Of a stretch of 64,000 nucleotides of DNA, positions 35,044 to 43,219 are shown piece after piece. The notes beneath the pieces were generated by a model. It searched no databases. It was not told the DNA's origin and saw only the letters and a list, made by a program, of their open reading frames with translations. A program made the translations under genes and the position numbers. The DNA is from Eubacterium sp. AF16-48 (GTDB lineage: Bacteria; Bacillota; Clostridia; Lachnospirales; Lachnospiraceae), in the NCBI RefSeq assembly GCF_003479405.1, contig NZ_QUHB01000001.1, forward strand, positions 62,001-126,000. The letters are read 5' to 3'. The number at the start of each line of letters is the position of its first letter. Positions within the stretch are counted from its first letter, which is position 1.

Positions 35044-36503
35044 TGATTAAATCAATTAAGGGGAAAATGGTACTGTTTCAGGGAATAATGCTTGTGGTGG
35101 TTTTAGGTGTGATTTTGATTCTGTTTTTATCAGGAGCACAGGGATATTACTATAATAGCAAAATGAAACTGATGAATCAGGCATTTAACAGATTGCATGA
35201 GAAGGATTTAGAAAAACTAAAAGATGGAGATTCTAACATCGTAAATTTTGAGGAGCAAAAACTTAGATTTGTTATTGCAGATGAAAATTTCAGGCAGATT
35301 TATGTATCAGCTAACGGTAAGGGAAAAGGCGCAGTAATAGATGGAAGAAGTGCAAAGGCAAAAATTAAAGGGGGAATTATTGATAAGGTTAACAGATTTG
35401 ATGAAGATGAATTTAAAACTATTAATAGAAAAAGACGTATAAAAGGAAGAGGCATAATAAAACAGGGGAACCATAAATATTATGTCTACATATATGAAAT
35501 AAAAACAACAAAGAATATACTCTTTTCATATTATGCAATATTCTTTTCCATTGTAGTTTTAATTGCCGCTGCAATAGGAATGATTGTATCAATGATTATT
35601 GCTAACCGTATTAGTAAACCGATAAAGCAGATTGAACTAAATACAAGACTGGCTGTTAAAAACGGTTACAATGTAAAAATAGATGAAAATCAGGAATTTA
35701 AGGAACTTTCGGGCTTGGCGGAGAGTATTAATACTATGATTAGTCAGATACGAAATCAGATAGAAATTCTTGAGGAGGAAATTGCAAGAAAAGAGCAGGC
35801 GGAAAATATTCAGAAGCAGTTTGTAAACAATGTTTCCCACGAAATGAAAACACCTCTTGCCATTATTTCTACCCAGGTGGAGATGATACAGTATTTAAAT
35901 GATGAAGAGAAAAGAGAAGAATATTGTAAGTCAATTATTGAGGAGACAGAAAATATGTCCCAGATGATAAATGACATGATTTCTATTTTTTCAGTTCAAT
36001 ATGAAAATGAAAATCTCACAGTGAAAAATGAAAATGTCAGTGATGTGGTAAGGAAAATATGCAGTGAATATAAAAAGCTGTTTGACTCAAATCATATTGT
36101 TTTGAGAGAAGAATACGATATTGATACTTATGCACAAATAAATGGAAAGCTTTTAAAGCAGGCAGTATCAAATTATGTGTCTAATGCAATTAAGCACAGT
36201 GATGAAAAATCACAGGTTACGGTAAGGGTTTTGAATTTAAATGAAACAGTCCGTATTGAAGTGGAGAATATGGGAAAGCATATAGATGAATTATATAAAG
36301 ACAAAATATGGGATATTTTCTATAGCGGAGATGTAAATGAAACTTTAAATGGACAAAAGGGAAGCGGACTGGGATTGTACTTAGTAAAGAGCATTGCAAA
36401 GTTGCATAATGCAGAATATGGTTTTGAAAATACTGATAATGGGGTCATTTTCTATATTACTCTTAAAAAAGTGCAAAAAAGGGACGAGAAACAATTGAAT
36501 TAA
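35043..36503 (+). CDS. Sensor histidine kinase (HAMP, HisKA, HATPase)
   Basis: 486 residues: a membrane helix near residues 8-30, an extracellular region of about 130 residues with several basic patches, a second helix (IFFSIVVLIAAAIGMIVSMII), HAMP, then HisKA with His266 in NNVSHEMKTPLAII, N-box VSNYVSNAIKHSD and G-box GSGLGLYLVKSI. It pairs with the response regulator upstream. The sensed ligand is unknown. Confidence 0.95.
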   Translation: MIKSIKGKMVLFQGIMLVVVLGVILILFLSGAQGYYYNSKMKLMNQAFNRLHEKDLEKLKDGDSNIVNFEEQKLRFVIADENFRQIYVSANGKGKGAVIDGRSAKAKIKGGIIDKVNRFDEDEFKTINRKRRIKGRGIIKQGNHKYYVYIYEIKTTKNILFSYYAIFFSIVVLIAAAIGMIVSMIIANRISKPIKQIELNTRLAVKNGYNVKIDENQEFKELSGLAESINTMISQIRNQIEILEEEIARKEQAENIQKQFVNNVSHEMKTPLAIISTQVEMIQYLNDEEKREEYCKSIIEETENMSQMINDMISIFSVQYENENLTVKNENVSDVVRKICSEYKKLFDSNHIVLREEYDIDTYAQINGKLLKQAVSNYVSNAIKHSDEKSQVTVRVLNLNETVRIEVENMGKHIDELYKDKIWDIFYSGDVNETLNGQKGSGLGLYLVKSIAKLHNAEYGFENTDNGVIFYITLKKVQKRDEKQLN

Positions 36504-36591
36504 TCTTATTAAAAATATATAATATGCTGTGGTCAATTAAAATGAAAAAGGTTCGGCAATATTATTTATTAATGAACATCAGGAGGAAATT

Positions 36592-37383
36592 ATGATTACA
36601 GCAAAAGATGCGACTATAAAATACTCATAAAGTGGCATAAACAAGGTTAATATGCCTATAGGAAGAATGCTTGTTTTATCAATTATGGCAGGTATGTTTA
36701 TTTCATTGGCAGGAACAGCTTCATCTATTGTAGCTGCAACCGTCGATAACCATTCTATAGCAAGAATGCTTATGGCACTGGTATTCCCGGCAGGACTTGC
36801 CATGGTGGTGTTAAACAATTCGGAGCTTTTTACAGGTAACAACCTTTTGGTTATATCTTTGTTAGACAAAAGGATAAGCTTTTTATCCATGATAAAAAAC
36901 TGGGTGGTAGTTTATATTGGAAACCTTTTAGGTTCAATGCTGGTTACAGGAATTATAACCATAGGTCATGTATATTCGTCCTTTGATAATGCCATGACTA
37001 CAAGAGTTATTAATATTGCCGTTACTAAGGCATCCCTTGGGGCTTCTGATGCATTTACAAGAGGTATCTTATGTAATGTTTTAGTTTGTGTGGCAGTTAT
37101 GATGACACTTATGGCTGAAACGGCAGGTGGAAAGATTGCAGCTCTGTATTTCCCGATTTTTGTATTTGTAGTCTGCGGCTTTGAGCATAGCGTTGCAAAT
37201 ATGGGATATATTAGTGGTGGTATATTTGCCAACATGAAGTACGGTAATTGTGGTGTGGATGTATCATCCCTTACATGGTACAGATTTTTCGTAGGAAATC
37301 TGTTGCCTGTAACTTTAGGTAATATCTTAGGCGGATGTATGACAGGTGTGGCATACTGGTTTATATCAAGAAAAGACAAATAA
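36592..37383 (+). pseudogene. Formate/nitrite transporter (FNT) family gene with an in-frame stop at codon 13
   Basis: A good ribosome binding site (AGGAGG, 36581-36586) precedes ATG 36592, which reads MITAKDATIKYS then TAA (36628-36630), and continues in the same frame as SGINKVNMPIGRML. The downstream open frame from ATG 36652 (243 residues) has an intact FNT channel: about six helices, FPAGLAMVVLNNSELFTGNN, and CGFEHSVANMGYISGG with the central conserved His. FNT channels move formate, nitrite or hydrosulfide. AAGG at 36642-36645 might allow internal initiation at 36652, giving a protein lacking about 20 N-terminal residues. It is therefore either a truncated but working gene, a recent pseudogene or a sequencing error. 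Confidence 0.75.
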
Positions 37384-37905
37384 TTAAGAGTAATCCTTAA
37401 ATAGTGGGAGAGCCGGTGGGTATACTGTAAAAAGTATAAAAAGTATAAACACAATCTCCCACAAAAGGATTACTTTTTTATTTGATATAAAGCAGAAGTT
37501 ATAATTTTTTTGAGCAAAATAGAATACTGAAAAACACACAATTACACCTATTATGAAAATCAGAATATCCAAAACTAAAATATCTTTTTTTAGAATAAAT
37601 GTGTAAAGGTAGAAAAGTACCGGAATTGTAATAAGTCCCGATACCACTCCTAAAAAGGCAGGAAAAAGGTAATTACAATTGTTTTTGCCAAATTTCTTAT
37701 AGCCTATGGTAATCCATAAGGTAGCAGGATAAAAAAGGAGTTTTAAATGCTCCCACACACTTTCATTAATTGGTGCAAAAAGTCCCACTACAGGATTTTC
37801 GTTAGACAGGTCATATACAAAATGCAATAAGGTTCCGGTAATTACCGTAAATATAATCCCTAAAATGGTAAATTTTAAAAGTGTGATTTTTTTGAAATTA
37901 AACAT
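37384..37905 (-). CDS. DUF6512 family membrane protein
   Basis: 173 residues with about five predicted membrane helices and the family hallmark GLFAPINESVWEHLKLLFYP. Function unknown. The start ATG follows GGAGG on the minus strand. Its stop codon abuts the stop codon of the convergent FNT gene with no base between, and its last 30 codons coincide with the inverted repeat that terminates that gene. Confidence 0.8.
   Translation of the reverse strand: MFNFKKITLLKFTILGIIFTVITGTLLHFVYDLSNENPVVGLFAPINESVWEHLKLLFYPATLWITIGYKKFGKNNCNYLFPAFLGVVSGLITIPVLFYLYTFILKKDILVLDILIFIIGVIVCFSVFYFAQKNYNFCFISNKKVILLWEIVFILFILFTVYPPALPLFKDYS
37389..37479 (+). terminator. Long hairpin terminator of the FNT gene, inside the DUF6512 coding sequence
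   Basis: AGTAATCCTT (37389-37398) pairs with AAGGATTACT (37465-37474) and GTGGGAGA (37404-37411) with TCTCCCAC (37455-37462); a 43-nt loop separates the arms and TTTTTT follows on the plus strand. Confidence 0.7.
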
Positions 37906-37976
37906 TTATTACCTCCAAAGTATAGGATGAAACATTTCCACAAGTATTATATGTAGTAAGAGATGCAAATATGCCA

Positions 37977-38008
37977 TTGACATTTTTAATATTTTGGTTT
38001 AGTATACT
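37977..38008 (+). promoter_or_regulatory. ssrA promoter (tentative)
   Basis: TTGACA (37977-37982). TATACT at 38003-38008 is 20 nt away; TAGTAT at 38000-38005 gives 17 nt. The mature tmRNA begins at 38025. Confidence 0.5.
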
Positions 38009-38024
38009 CATACAATTAAATTAA

Positions 38025-38363
38025 GGGCTAGTACTGGTTTCGACAGGGATTTGGAAGTTGGTGAAGCTATCCGCAGGTGATGCGTCAAATCACAAATTAA
38101 AATTAAACGCTGAAGATAATTTAGCATACGCTGCCTAGTTGCAGCTGTCTGATCTAAGAGGCCTACGGCTTAGATTCAGGCATCGACACTTGTAGGGAAC
38201 CCTATATACAAAGCTTTGAGTATGTGGGAGTAACATGAAGCTACTGAAGACTGAAGGATGCTGTTTTTCGTCAGTCAGAGGGAATGTCAAATAATCAGCT
38301 ATGATAGTAGAAGAACGATGGAAGGGTTTTTGGACATGGGTTCGACTCCCATCTAGTCCACTA
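38025..38363 (+). ncRNA. ssrA: Transfer-messenger RNA (tmRNA)
   Basis: A one-piece tmRNA. The 5' end GGGCTAG (38025-38031) pairs with CTAGTCC (38353-38359); the T arm reads GGGTTCGACTCCC and TACTGGTTTCGAC marks the 5' tRNA-like part. The tag reading frame runs from GCG 38082 to TAG 38138 and encodes ASNHKLKLNAEDNLAYAA, ending in the expected hydrophobic AYAA. It rescues stalled ribosomes with SmpB and marks products for proteolysis. No encoded CCA directly follows the discriminator (ACTA is found), so CCA must be added. Confidence 0.97.
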
Positions 38364-38372
38364 GTTTTCATA

Positions 38373-38462
38373 AGGAGGGACCCACCGAAGGTGGGAGGAA
38401 TCCGTATGAAGCACGCAGACGCCTGCGAACGGAGTTCGCCTTTTAATGCGTCTGCTACACTC
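38373..38462 (+). repeat. Structured element, copy 1: degenerate duplicate of the DUF3267 gene 5' end
   Basis: 38373-38440 matches 38545-38616 at roughly five bases in six, including CACCGAAGGTG, GAGGAATCC and ATGAAGCACGCAG. Copy 1 contains the perfect inverted repeat GCAGACGC...GCGTCTGC with the hairpin GCGAAC-GGA-GTTCGC inside it. From ATG 38406 it could encode only 24 residues (MKHADACERSSPFNAS...) to TAA 38478. It lies between tmRNA and the next terminator, so it is probably part of the ssrA primary transcript. Confidence 0.65.
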
Positions 38463-38466
38463 TTAT

Positions 38467-38493
38467 ATCCCCTTATTTAAAGGGGATTTTTTT
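38467..38493 (+). terminator. Intrinsic terminator downstream of ssrA
   Basis: ATCCCCTT pairs with AAAGGGGAT around a short loop, followed by a run of T. Confidence 0.88.
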
Positions 38494-38544
38494 ATTTATG
38501 GTTGTATTTTGTGTTGCATATTTTCAAAAACGTTATTTGTATTA

Positions 38545-38616
38545 AGTAGGGGCAACACACCGAAGGTGAGAGGAATCCTTATGAAGCACGCAGGCACCTG
38601 GGAACAGAGCTTGCCT
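38545..38616 (+). repeat. Structured element, copy 2, spanning the DUF3267 gene start
   Basis: The second copy holds the same CACC-GAA-GGTG hairpin and GAGAGGAATCC ribosome-binding stretch, then runs into the first 12 codons of the DUF3267 gene. Substitutions relative to copy 1 (for example AGACGCC to AGGCACC) disrupt the long inverted repeat of copy 1. Confidence 0.65.
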
Positions 38617-39123
38617 ACGCGGGTTCAAGAAGGTGCAGTTCAATTTAAAGAACCTGATATAAATAAGTTTGCAATTATCGCCAACGGAATTGCATGTGGA
38701 ATATTCATAGTTGGTTTAATTTTTATTTTTCTTTCAGGAGCAGAATATAATTTTTGGGGAATAATAGCATCGTTACTTGTGTTAGTGCCTCATGAGTTTT
38801 TACATGCCATATGGATGAAGGGGGATGTTTTGATGTATACAAATATAAAAAGGGGGATACTGTTTGTTATAAGCACAGAAGATTGCACTAAAGGTCAATT
38901 TATTTGGATGAGTTTATTTTCCACCCTTATATTTGGTTTCCTGCCATTGTTGATATTCATTATAAATCCGGAAATGTCATTTTTCGCATGGTTAGGCGTG
39001 CTTTCCATTTCAATGGGAGCAGGCGATTTTTGTAATATTTATTTTGCCATTACACAAATACCAAAAAATGCATTAACATTTCTTAGTGGTTTTCATTCGT
39101 ATTGGTATATACCGGAAGAATAG
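38581..39123 (+). CDS. DUF3267 putative membrane zinc metalloprotease
   Basis: 180 residues. MKHAGTWEQSLPTRVQEGAV opens the protein, then about four membrane helices. HEFLH (71-75) is a HExxH zinc site in VLVPHEFLHAIW, and GAGDFCNIYF near residue 152 resembles the third-ligand helix of site-2-type proteases. Substrate and role are unknown. ATG 38581 follows AGAGG with good spacing; an upstream in-frame ATG (38446) lies in the terminator region and is unlikely. The 5' end is copied at 38373-38440. Confidence 0.8.
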   Translation: MKHAGTWEQSLPTRVQEGAVQFKEPDINKFAIIANGIACGIFIVGLIFIFLSGAEYNFWGIIASLLVLVPHEFLHAIWMKGDVLMYTNIKRGILFVISTEDCTKGQFIWMSLFSTLIFGFLPLLIFIINPEMSFFAWLGVLSISMGAGDFCNIYFAITQIPKNALTFLSGFHSYWYIPEE

Positions 39124-39166
39124 TATAAAATTATGTCGTTGCAAAGAAAATAACGAATTTTAGCAC

Positions 39167-39251
39167 ATAATTTTGAAGAAAGGAACAAAATCAAGATAAA
39201 TAATCTTGAAGAAAAGCACAAAATAAGGAAAAACAATCTTGAAGAAATGCA
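39167..39251 (+). repeat. 33-bp tandem repeat, about 2.6 copies
   Basis: Units start at 39167, 39200 and 39233, each around ATAATCTTGAAGAAA...CACAAAATAAGG. The period is divisible by three and the plus-strand frame reads NFEERNKIKI, NNLEEKHKIRK, NNLEEMHIS and then stop, without a start codon. This may be the tail of a decayed coiled-coil repeat gene or a non-coding expansion in the 168-nt gap before the ATPase gene. Confidence 0.6.
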
Positions 39252-39291
39252 TATTTCATGATTTAATATAGTTAAGCTTAGGAGGTATGTG

Positions 39292-40623
39292 ATGTATTTT
39301 GAAAGAAAAGTGTATAGAAAATTGTTGGACTGGAAAGATAAATATTCGGAAAAATATGCAGTTTTACTGGAAGGTGCAAGACGAGTTGGAAAGTCAACAA
39401 TTGCAGAACATTTTGCGCAGAATGAATATAAGTCATATATTTTAATCGATTTTTCAAAAACAACAGATAACATAAGGGATTGTTTTAATGACATAGGAAA
39501 TCTGAATATGTTTTTTCTAAGATTACAGGCGGAAACAGGAATAACTTTATATGAACATGAATCATTGATTATTTTGGACGAGGTTCAACTTTTTCCGAAA
39601 GCCAGACAGGCAATAAAGCATCTTGTATCTGATGGAAGATATAGTTATTTGGAAACAGGTTCTTTAATTTCAATAAAGAAAAATGTAAAAGATATTCTTG
39701 TCCCATCAGAGGAAATGAAAATACAGGTTTACCCAATGGATTATGAAGAATTTTGCATGGCAGCCGGAAATAATTATGAACTTTTACGGCAAATTTATCA
39801 TATGAATTCAGCTATTGGACAGGCAACAAATCGCAAATTAATGAGGGACTTAAGAGTATATATGGCTGTAGGAGGTATGCCGCAGGCGGTGGAAGCATAT
39901 ATAGAAGGGAAAAACTTTTCAGAAATTGATATGGTGAAACGACAGATAATATCTCTTTATGAAGAGGATTTTAAAAAGATTGATTCATCCGGAAGAATAT
40001 CAGCGTTATATCATTCGATTCCGGCTCAATTAGCAAAAGATTTGCGTAAATACAGAATCACAACTGCTATAGGAAAGAAAAATAATACCAGGGCAGATGA
40101 ATTGATATATGAGCTGATTGACTCAAAAACTGTCTTGCCATGTTATAATTCGACGGATCCAAGAGTCAGCCTGGCAGACACAAAGGATTTTGATAGTTAT
40201 AAACTGTATCTTTCAGATACGGGATTATTTGTGACGTTAATGTTTATTGACAGACCGGTAACGGAAAATGATGTATATGCAAAATTACTTTCAGATAAAT
40301 TACCTGCAAATTTTGGATATCTTTATGAAAATCTTGTTGCTCAAATGATTACGGCATCAGGAAGAGAACTCTATTATCACACATGGGAAAAAGCCGGAAG
40401 CACACATTATTATGAAGTAGATTTTCTGATTTCGGAAGGTAGTAAAATAAATGCCTTTGAAGTAAAGTCTTCCGGTTCGGGAAAACATGAATCAATTAAT
40501 GAGTTTAACAGGAAGTTTTCAAAAAATGTGCATAACATATATTTGTTGTCACAGAAAGATGTTGGAAAAGAGGAAAAATTATTGCTGAAACCGTTTTATC
40601 TTATGCCGTTTTTGACACAGTAA
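39292..40623 (+). CDS. AAA-type ATPase with C-terminal DUF4143 domain
   Basis: 443 residues: Walker A GARRVGKS (28-35), Walker B LIILDEVQLFPKAR, a sensor-like LETGSLISI, and the C-terminal DUF4143 domain with EVDFLISEG...NAFEVKSS, which has the layout of a PD-(D/E)xK nuclease core. Members are widespread in anaerobes, often strain-specific and in many copies; the function is unproven. ATG 39292 lies 6 nt after GGAGG; a GTG 3 nt upstream is also in frame. It sits in the accessory patch downstream of ssrA. Confidence 0.88.
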   Translation: MYFERKVYRKLLDWKDKYSEKYAVLLEGARRVGKSTIAEHFAQNEYKSYILIDFSKTTDNIRDCFNDIGNLNMFFLRLQAETGITLYEHESLIILDEVQLFPKARQAIKHLVSDGRYSYLETGSLISIKKNVKDILVPSEEMKIQVYPMDYEEFCMAAGNNYELLRQIYHMNSAIGQATNRKLMRDLRVYMAVGGMPQAVEAYIEGKNFSEIDMVKRQIISLYEEDFKKIDSSGRISALYHSIPAQLAKDLRKYRITTAIGKKNNTRADELIYELIDSKTVLPCYNSTDPRVSLADTKDFDSYKLYLSDTGLFVTLMFIDRPVTENDVYAKLLSDKLPANFGYLYENLVAQMITASGRELYYHTWEKAGSTHYYEVDFLISEGSKINAFEVKSSGSGKHESINEFNRKFSKNVHNIYLLSQKDVGKEEKLLLKPFYLMPFLTQ

Positions 40624-40727
40624 AGTAGAATTGGAGTAGAAAACAAAATGAACAAAGTCCTTTTTTAGGATGTTTACGACCAATTACCGTTGACCGATGG
40701 AGGGGCGCTACATTAAGGAAAAAATCT

Positions 40728-40916
40728 ATGAATATTACAATGCTAGGTATCGGAAATGCACTTGTTACAGAGTGTTATAATACTTGTTTTATATTGCATG
40801 AAGATAATGAATATTTTTTGGTAGATGGTGGAGGTGGAAGCACAATACTTCATCAATTAAAATATGCAGGAATTGATTGGAAAAATGTTAGAAATATTTT
40901 AAACAAAAATCTTTAA
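40728..40916 (+). pseudogene. Truncated MBL-fold (RNase Z-like) hydrolase, N-terminal fragment
   Basis: 62 residues: ITMLGIGNALVTECYNTCFIL, YFLVDGGGGSTILHQLKYAGIDWKNVRNI is the start of an MBL-fold domain. The frame ends in LNKNL and stops exactly where the metal-binding HxHxDH segment should follow. No continuation is evident in the 123 nt before the next gene. The ATG follows AAGGAA. It is very likely a remnant left by deletion; a working enzyme is impossible without the metal ligands. Confidence 0.75.
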
Positions 40917-41039
40917 ATCATACCATAATGATAAGATACAGGAATTCATTTTTTTTACACATATTTGTTATTTAATATAAATATAAAATTGTAATATCAC
41001 AGGATAACTGATAAAATGTAAAAGATATGGAGGTACGCT

Positions 41040-41717
41040 ATGGAACAGTTGAAAATTCTTGTTGTAGATGATGAAGAAAGAATGAGAAAGCTTGTTAATG
41101 ACTTTTTAACAAGAAAGCAGTATAAGGTAGTTGAGGCGGCAGACGGAGAAGAAGCCATTAATTTATTTATCAAAAACAATGATTTTGATTTGATTATTCT
41201 TGATGTAATGATGCCTAAAATGGATGGCTGGGAAGTATGCAGGGAAATTAGAAAATTATCAAAGGTTCCTATTATTATGCTTACGGCGAAAAGTGAGGAA
41301 AGTGATGAACTTCTTGGGTTTGAGCTGGGAGTTGATGAGTATATTTCAAAACCTTTCAGTCCGAGAATTTTGGTTGCAAGGGTTGATGCCATATTAAGAA
41401 GAACCAACAATATTGACCAGGGAGAGATTGAGCAGGCAGGGGATATTGAAATAAACAAAGCTGCCCATATAGTTAAGGTAAAGGGTGAAATTGTTGAATT
41501 AAGTTTCAAGGAATTTGAACTTTTAACTTATTTTGTAAAGAATAAAGGTCTTGCATTGTCAAGGGAAAATATCTTAAATAATGTATGGAATTATGATTAT
41601 TTTGGGGATGCCAGAACTATAGATACCCATGTAAAAAAATTAAGGAGCAAATTAGGCGACTGTGGAAAATACATACATACTATTTGGGGTATGGGATATA
41701 AGTTTGAGGTTAATTAA
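41040..41717 (+). CDS. OmpR/PhoB-family response regulator
   Basis: 225 residues: ILVVDDEERMRKL, phosphoacceptor Asp55 in DLIILDVMMPKMDGWEV, DEYISKPFSPRIL; winged helix ending with ARTIDTHVKKLRSKLGDCGKYIHTIWGMGYKFEV. It overlaps the kinase gene by one base. The start follows GGAGG. It is not a recent copy of the system at 34360-36503: the kinases differ in their sensor regions. Confidence 0.95.
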   Translation: MEQLKILVVDDEERMRKLVNDFLTRKQYKVVEAADGEEAINLFIKNNDFDLIILDVMMPKMDGWEVCREIRKLSKVPIIMLTAKSEESDELLGFELGVDEYISKPFSPRILVARVDAILRRTNNIDQGEIEQAGDIEINKAAHIVKVKGEIVELSFKEFELLTYFVKNKGLALSRENILNNVWNYDYFGDARTIDTHVKKLRSKLGDCGKYIHTIWGMGYKFEVN

Positions 41718-43210
41718 TGAAACATTCAATCAGATACAAAATCACGGCGCTGATCATTGTAATAATGGCAATTTCCGTAGGAAGCATTGGAGTATTCAGC
41801 ACCGTTTTCATGGAAAAATTTTATACAAATAAAAAACAGGCTGCCATAAAGGAAGTATATAAAACATTACAGGAAATTGTGGCTAAAGATCCGGACCTTG
41901 AGGATTCAAAAAACAGTAGCAAGCTTAACAGTATATGCGAAACAGACGGAGCAACTCTGATAATTGTGGATGTTTCAGGTCAGTCGGTATATTCCTATGG
42001 ACCGGGAAAAAATCTGGCAGACAGATGGGCAAGCCTTGTTTATGGAAAAAATATTAATGGCAATAAAGGTACCGTTATAGAGTCTAAGAAGGATTATACA
42101 CTTCAATATATGGTTGATGATGTAACATCAGACAAGCATTACGAGTTATATTCCGTTTTAGATAATGGAAACTTTGCAGTTATAAGGATGTCTGTTGAAA
42201 ACTTTAAGGAAAGTGTTGCCATAACTAATCAGTTTTATTTAATTCTTGGGGTTGTTGTAATTTTAATTACAACCATTGTGATTTTATTCTTTATGAACCG
42301 GTACACAAAGGCACTTTTAAGCCTTGCGGATATTTCAAAAAGAATGTCAAAGCTGGATTTTAACGTTAAATATCAGGGACATTATAAAGATGAACTGGGT
42401 GTTTTGGGAGAAAGTATAAATGAAATGTCCGAAAAGCTTGAAGAGACAATTACTGAACTTAAATCAGCTAATATTGAATTGAAAAAGGACATTGCCAAAA
42501 AAGAGGAAGTGGATGAAATGAGAAAAGAGTTTATTTCAAATGTTTCCCACGAACTAAAAACTCCTATAGCACTGATTCAGGGATATGCGGAAGGTCTTCA
42601 GGAAGGCATAAGTGACAATCCGGAGGATGTTCAGTATTATTGTGATGTAATTGTAGATGAAGCAGCTAAAATGAACAAAATGGTTAAAAACCTGCTTACT
42701 CTTAATCAGTTGGAATTTGGTGGAACTCAGGTTAATCTGGAGAGATTTGATATTGTGTCAGTTATTGAAGGTGTTATTAATTCAATAGGAATTAAGGCAC
42801 AGCAAAAGGGCGTAAATATTACTTTCAGACATAGGGAACCTGTAAGCGTGTGGGCTGATGAGTTCCAAATTGAGGAGGTTATAACCAATTATTTAAGTAA
42901 TGCCATAAATCATGTTGATGCTAAGAAAATAATTAATGTGGAAATTACCGAAAAAAATGGTATAGTAAGAGTATCGGTGTTTAATTCAGGAAAACAGATA
43001 CCGGAAAGTGAACTTGAAAATATCTGGATTAAATTTTACAAGGTGGATAAAGCAAGAACGAGGGCTTACGGTGGAAACGGAATCGGTTTGTCCATTGTTA
43101 AGGCAATTATGGACAGGCATGGTATGGGATGCGGTGTAAACAATTACGCAGACGGTGTGGAATTTTGGTTTGAATTAGACAGCAGGATTAATCCGAAGGA
43201 AGGAAAATAG
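41717..43210 (+). CDS. Sensor histidine kinase
   Basis: 497 residues: N-terminal helix (ITALIIVIMAISVGSIGVFSTVF), extracellular domain of about 140 residues, second helix (FYLILGVVVILITTIVILFFM), HAMP, HisKA with His278 in SNVSHELKTPIALIQGYAEGLQEG, N-box ITNYLSNAINHVD and G-box GGNGIGLSIVKAI. It is coupled to the response regulator upstream. hisH begins 9 nt after its stop, so the operon may continue into histidine genes. Confidence 0.95.
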   Translation: MKHSIRYKITALIIVIMAISVGSIGVFSTVFMEKFYTNKKQAAIKEVYKTLQEIVAKDPDLEDSKNSSKLNSICETDGATLIIVDVSGQSVYSYGPGKNLADRWASLVYGKNINGNKGTVIESKKDYTLQYMVDDVTSDKHYELYSVLDNGNFAVIRMSVENFKESVAITNQFYLILGVVVILITTIVILFFMNRYTKALLSLADISKRMSKLDFNVKYQGHYKDELGVLGESINEMSEKLEETITELKSANIELKKDIAKKEEVDEMRKEFISNVSHELKTPIALIQGYAEGLQEGISDNPEDVQYYCDVIVDEAAKMNKMVKNLLTLNQLEFGGTQVNLERFDIVSVIEGVINSIGIKAQQKGVNITFRHREPVSVWADEFQIEEVITNYLSNAINHVDAKKIINVEITEKNGIVRVSVFNSGKQIPESELENIWIKFYKVDKARTRAYGGNGIGLSIVKAIMDRHGMGCGVNNYADGVEFWFELDSRINPKEGK

Positions 43211-43219
43211 GTTAGACAT

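Noticed and set aside
38446..38580. Longer N-terminal form of the DUF3267 protein starting at 38446
   Set aside because: The region contains the ssrA terminator and lacks a ribosome binding site; ATG 38581 has one.
39167..39251. CRISPR array
   Set aside because: The units are contiguous imperfect tandem repeats without unique spacers, and no cas genes are present.
38025..40916. Integrated element using the ssrA 3' end as attachment site
   Set aside because: No second copy of the ssrA 3' end and no integrase gene are visible in the window.
34360..43210. Recent duplication of a two-component system
   Set aside because: The two kinase sensor regions and receiver domains differ too much; these are ordinary paralogues.
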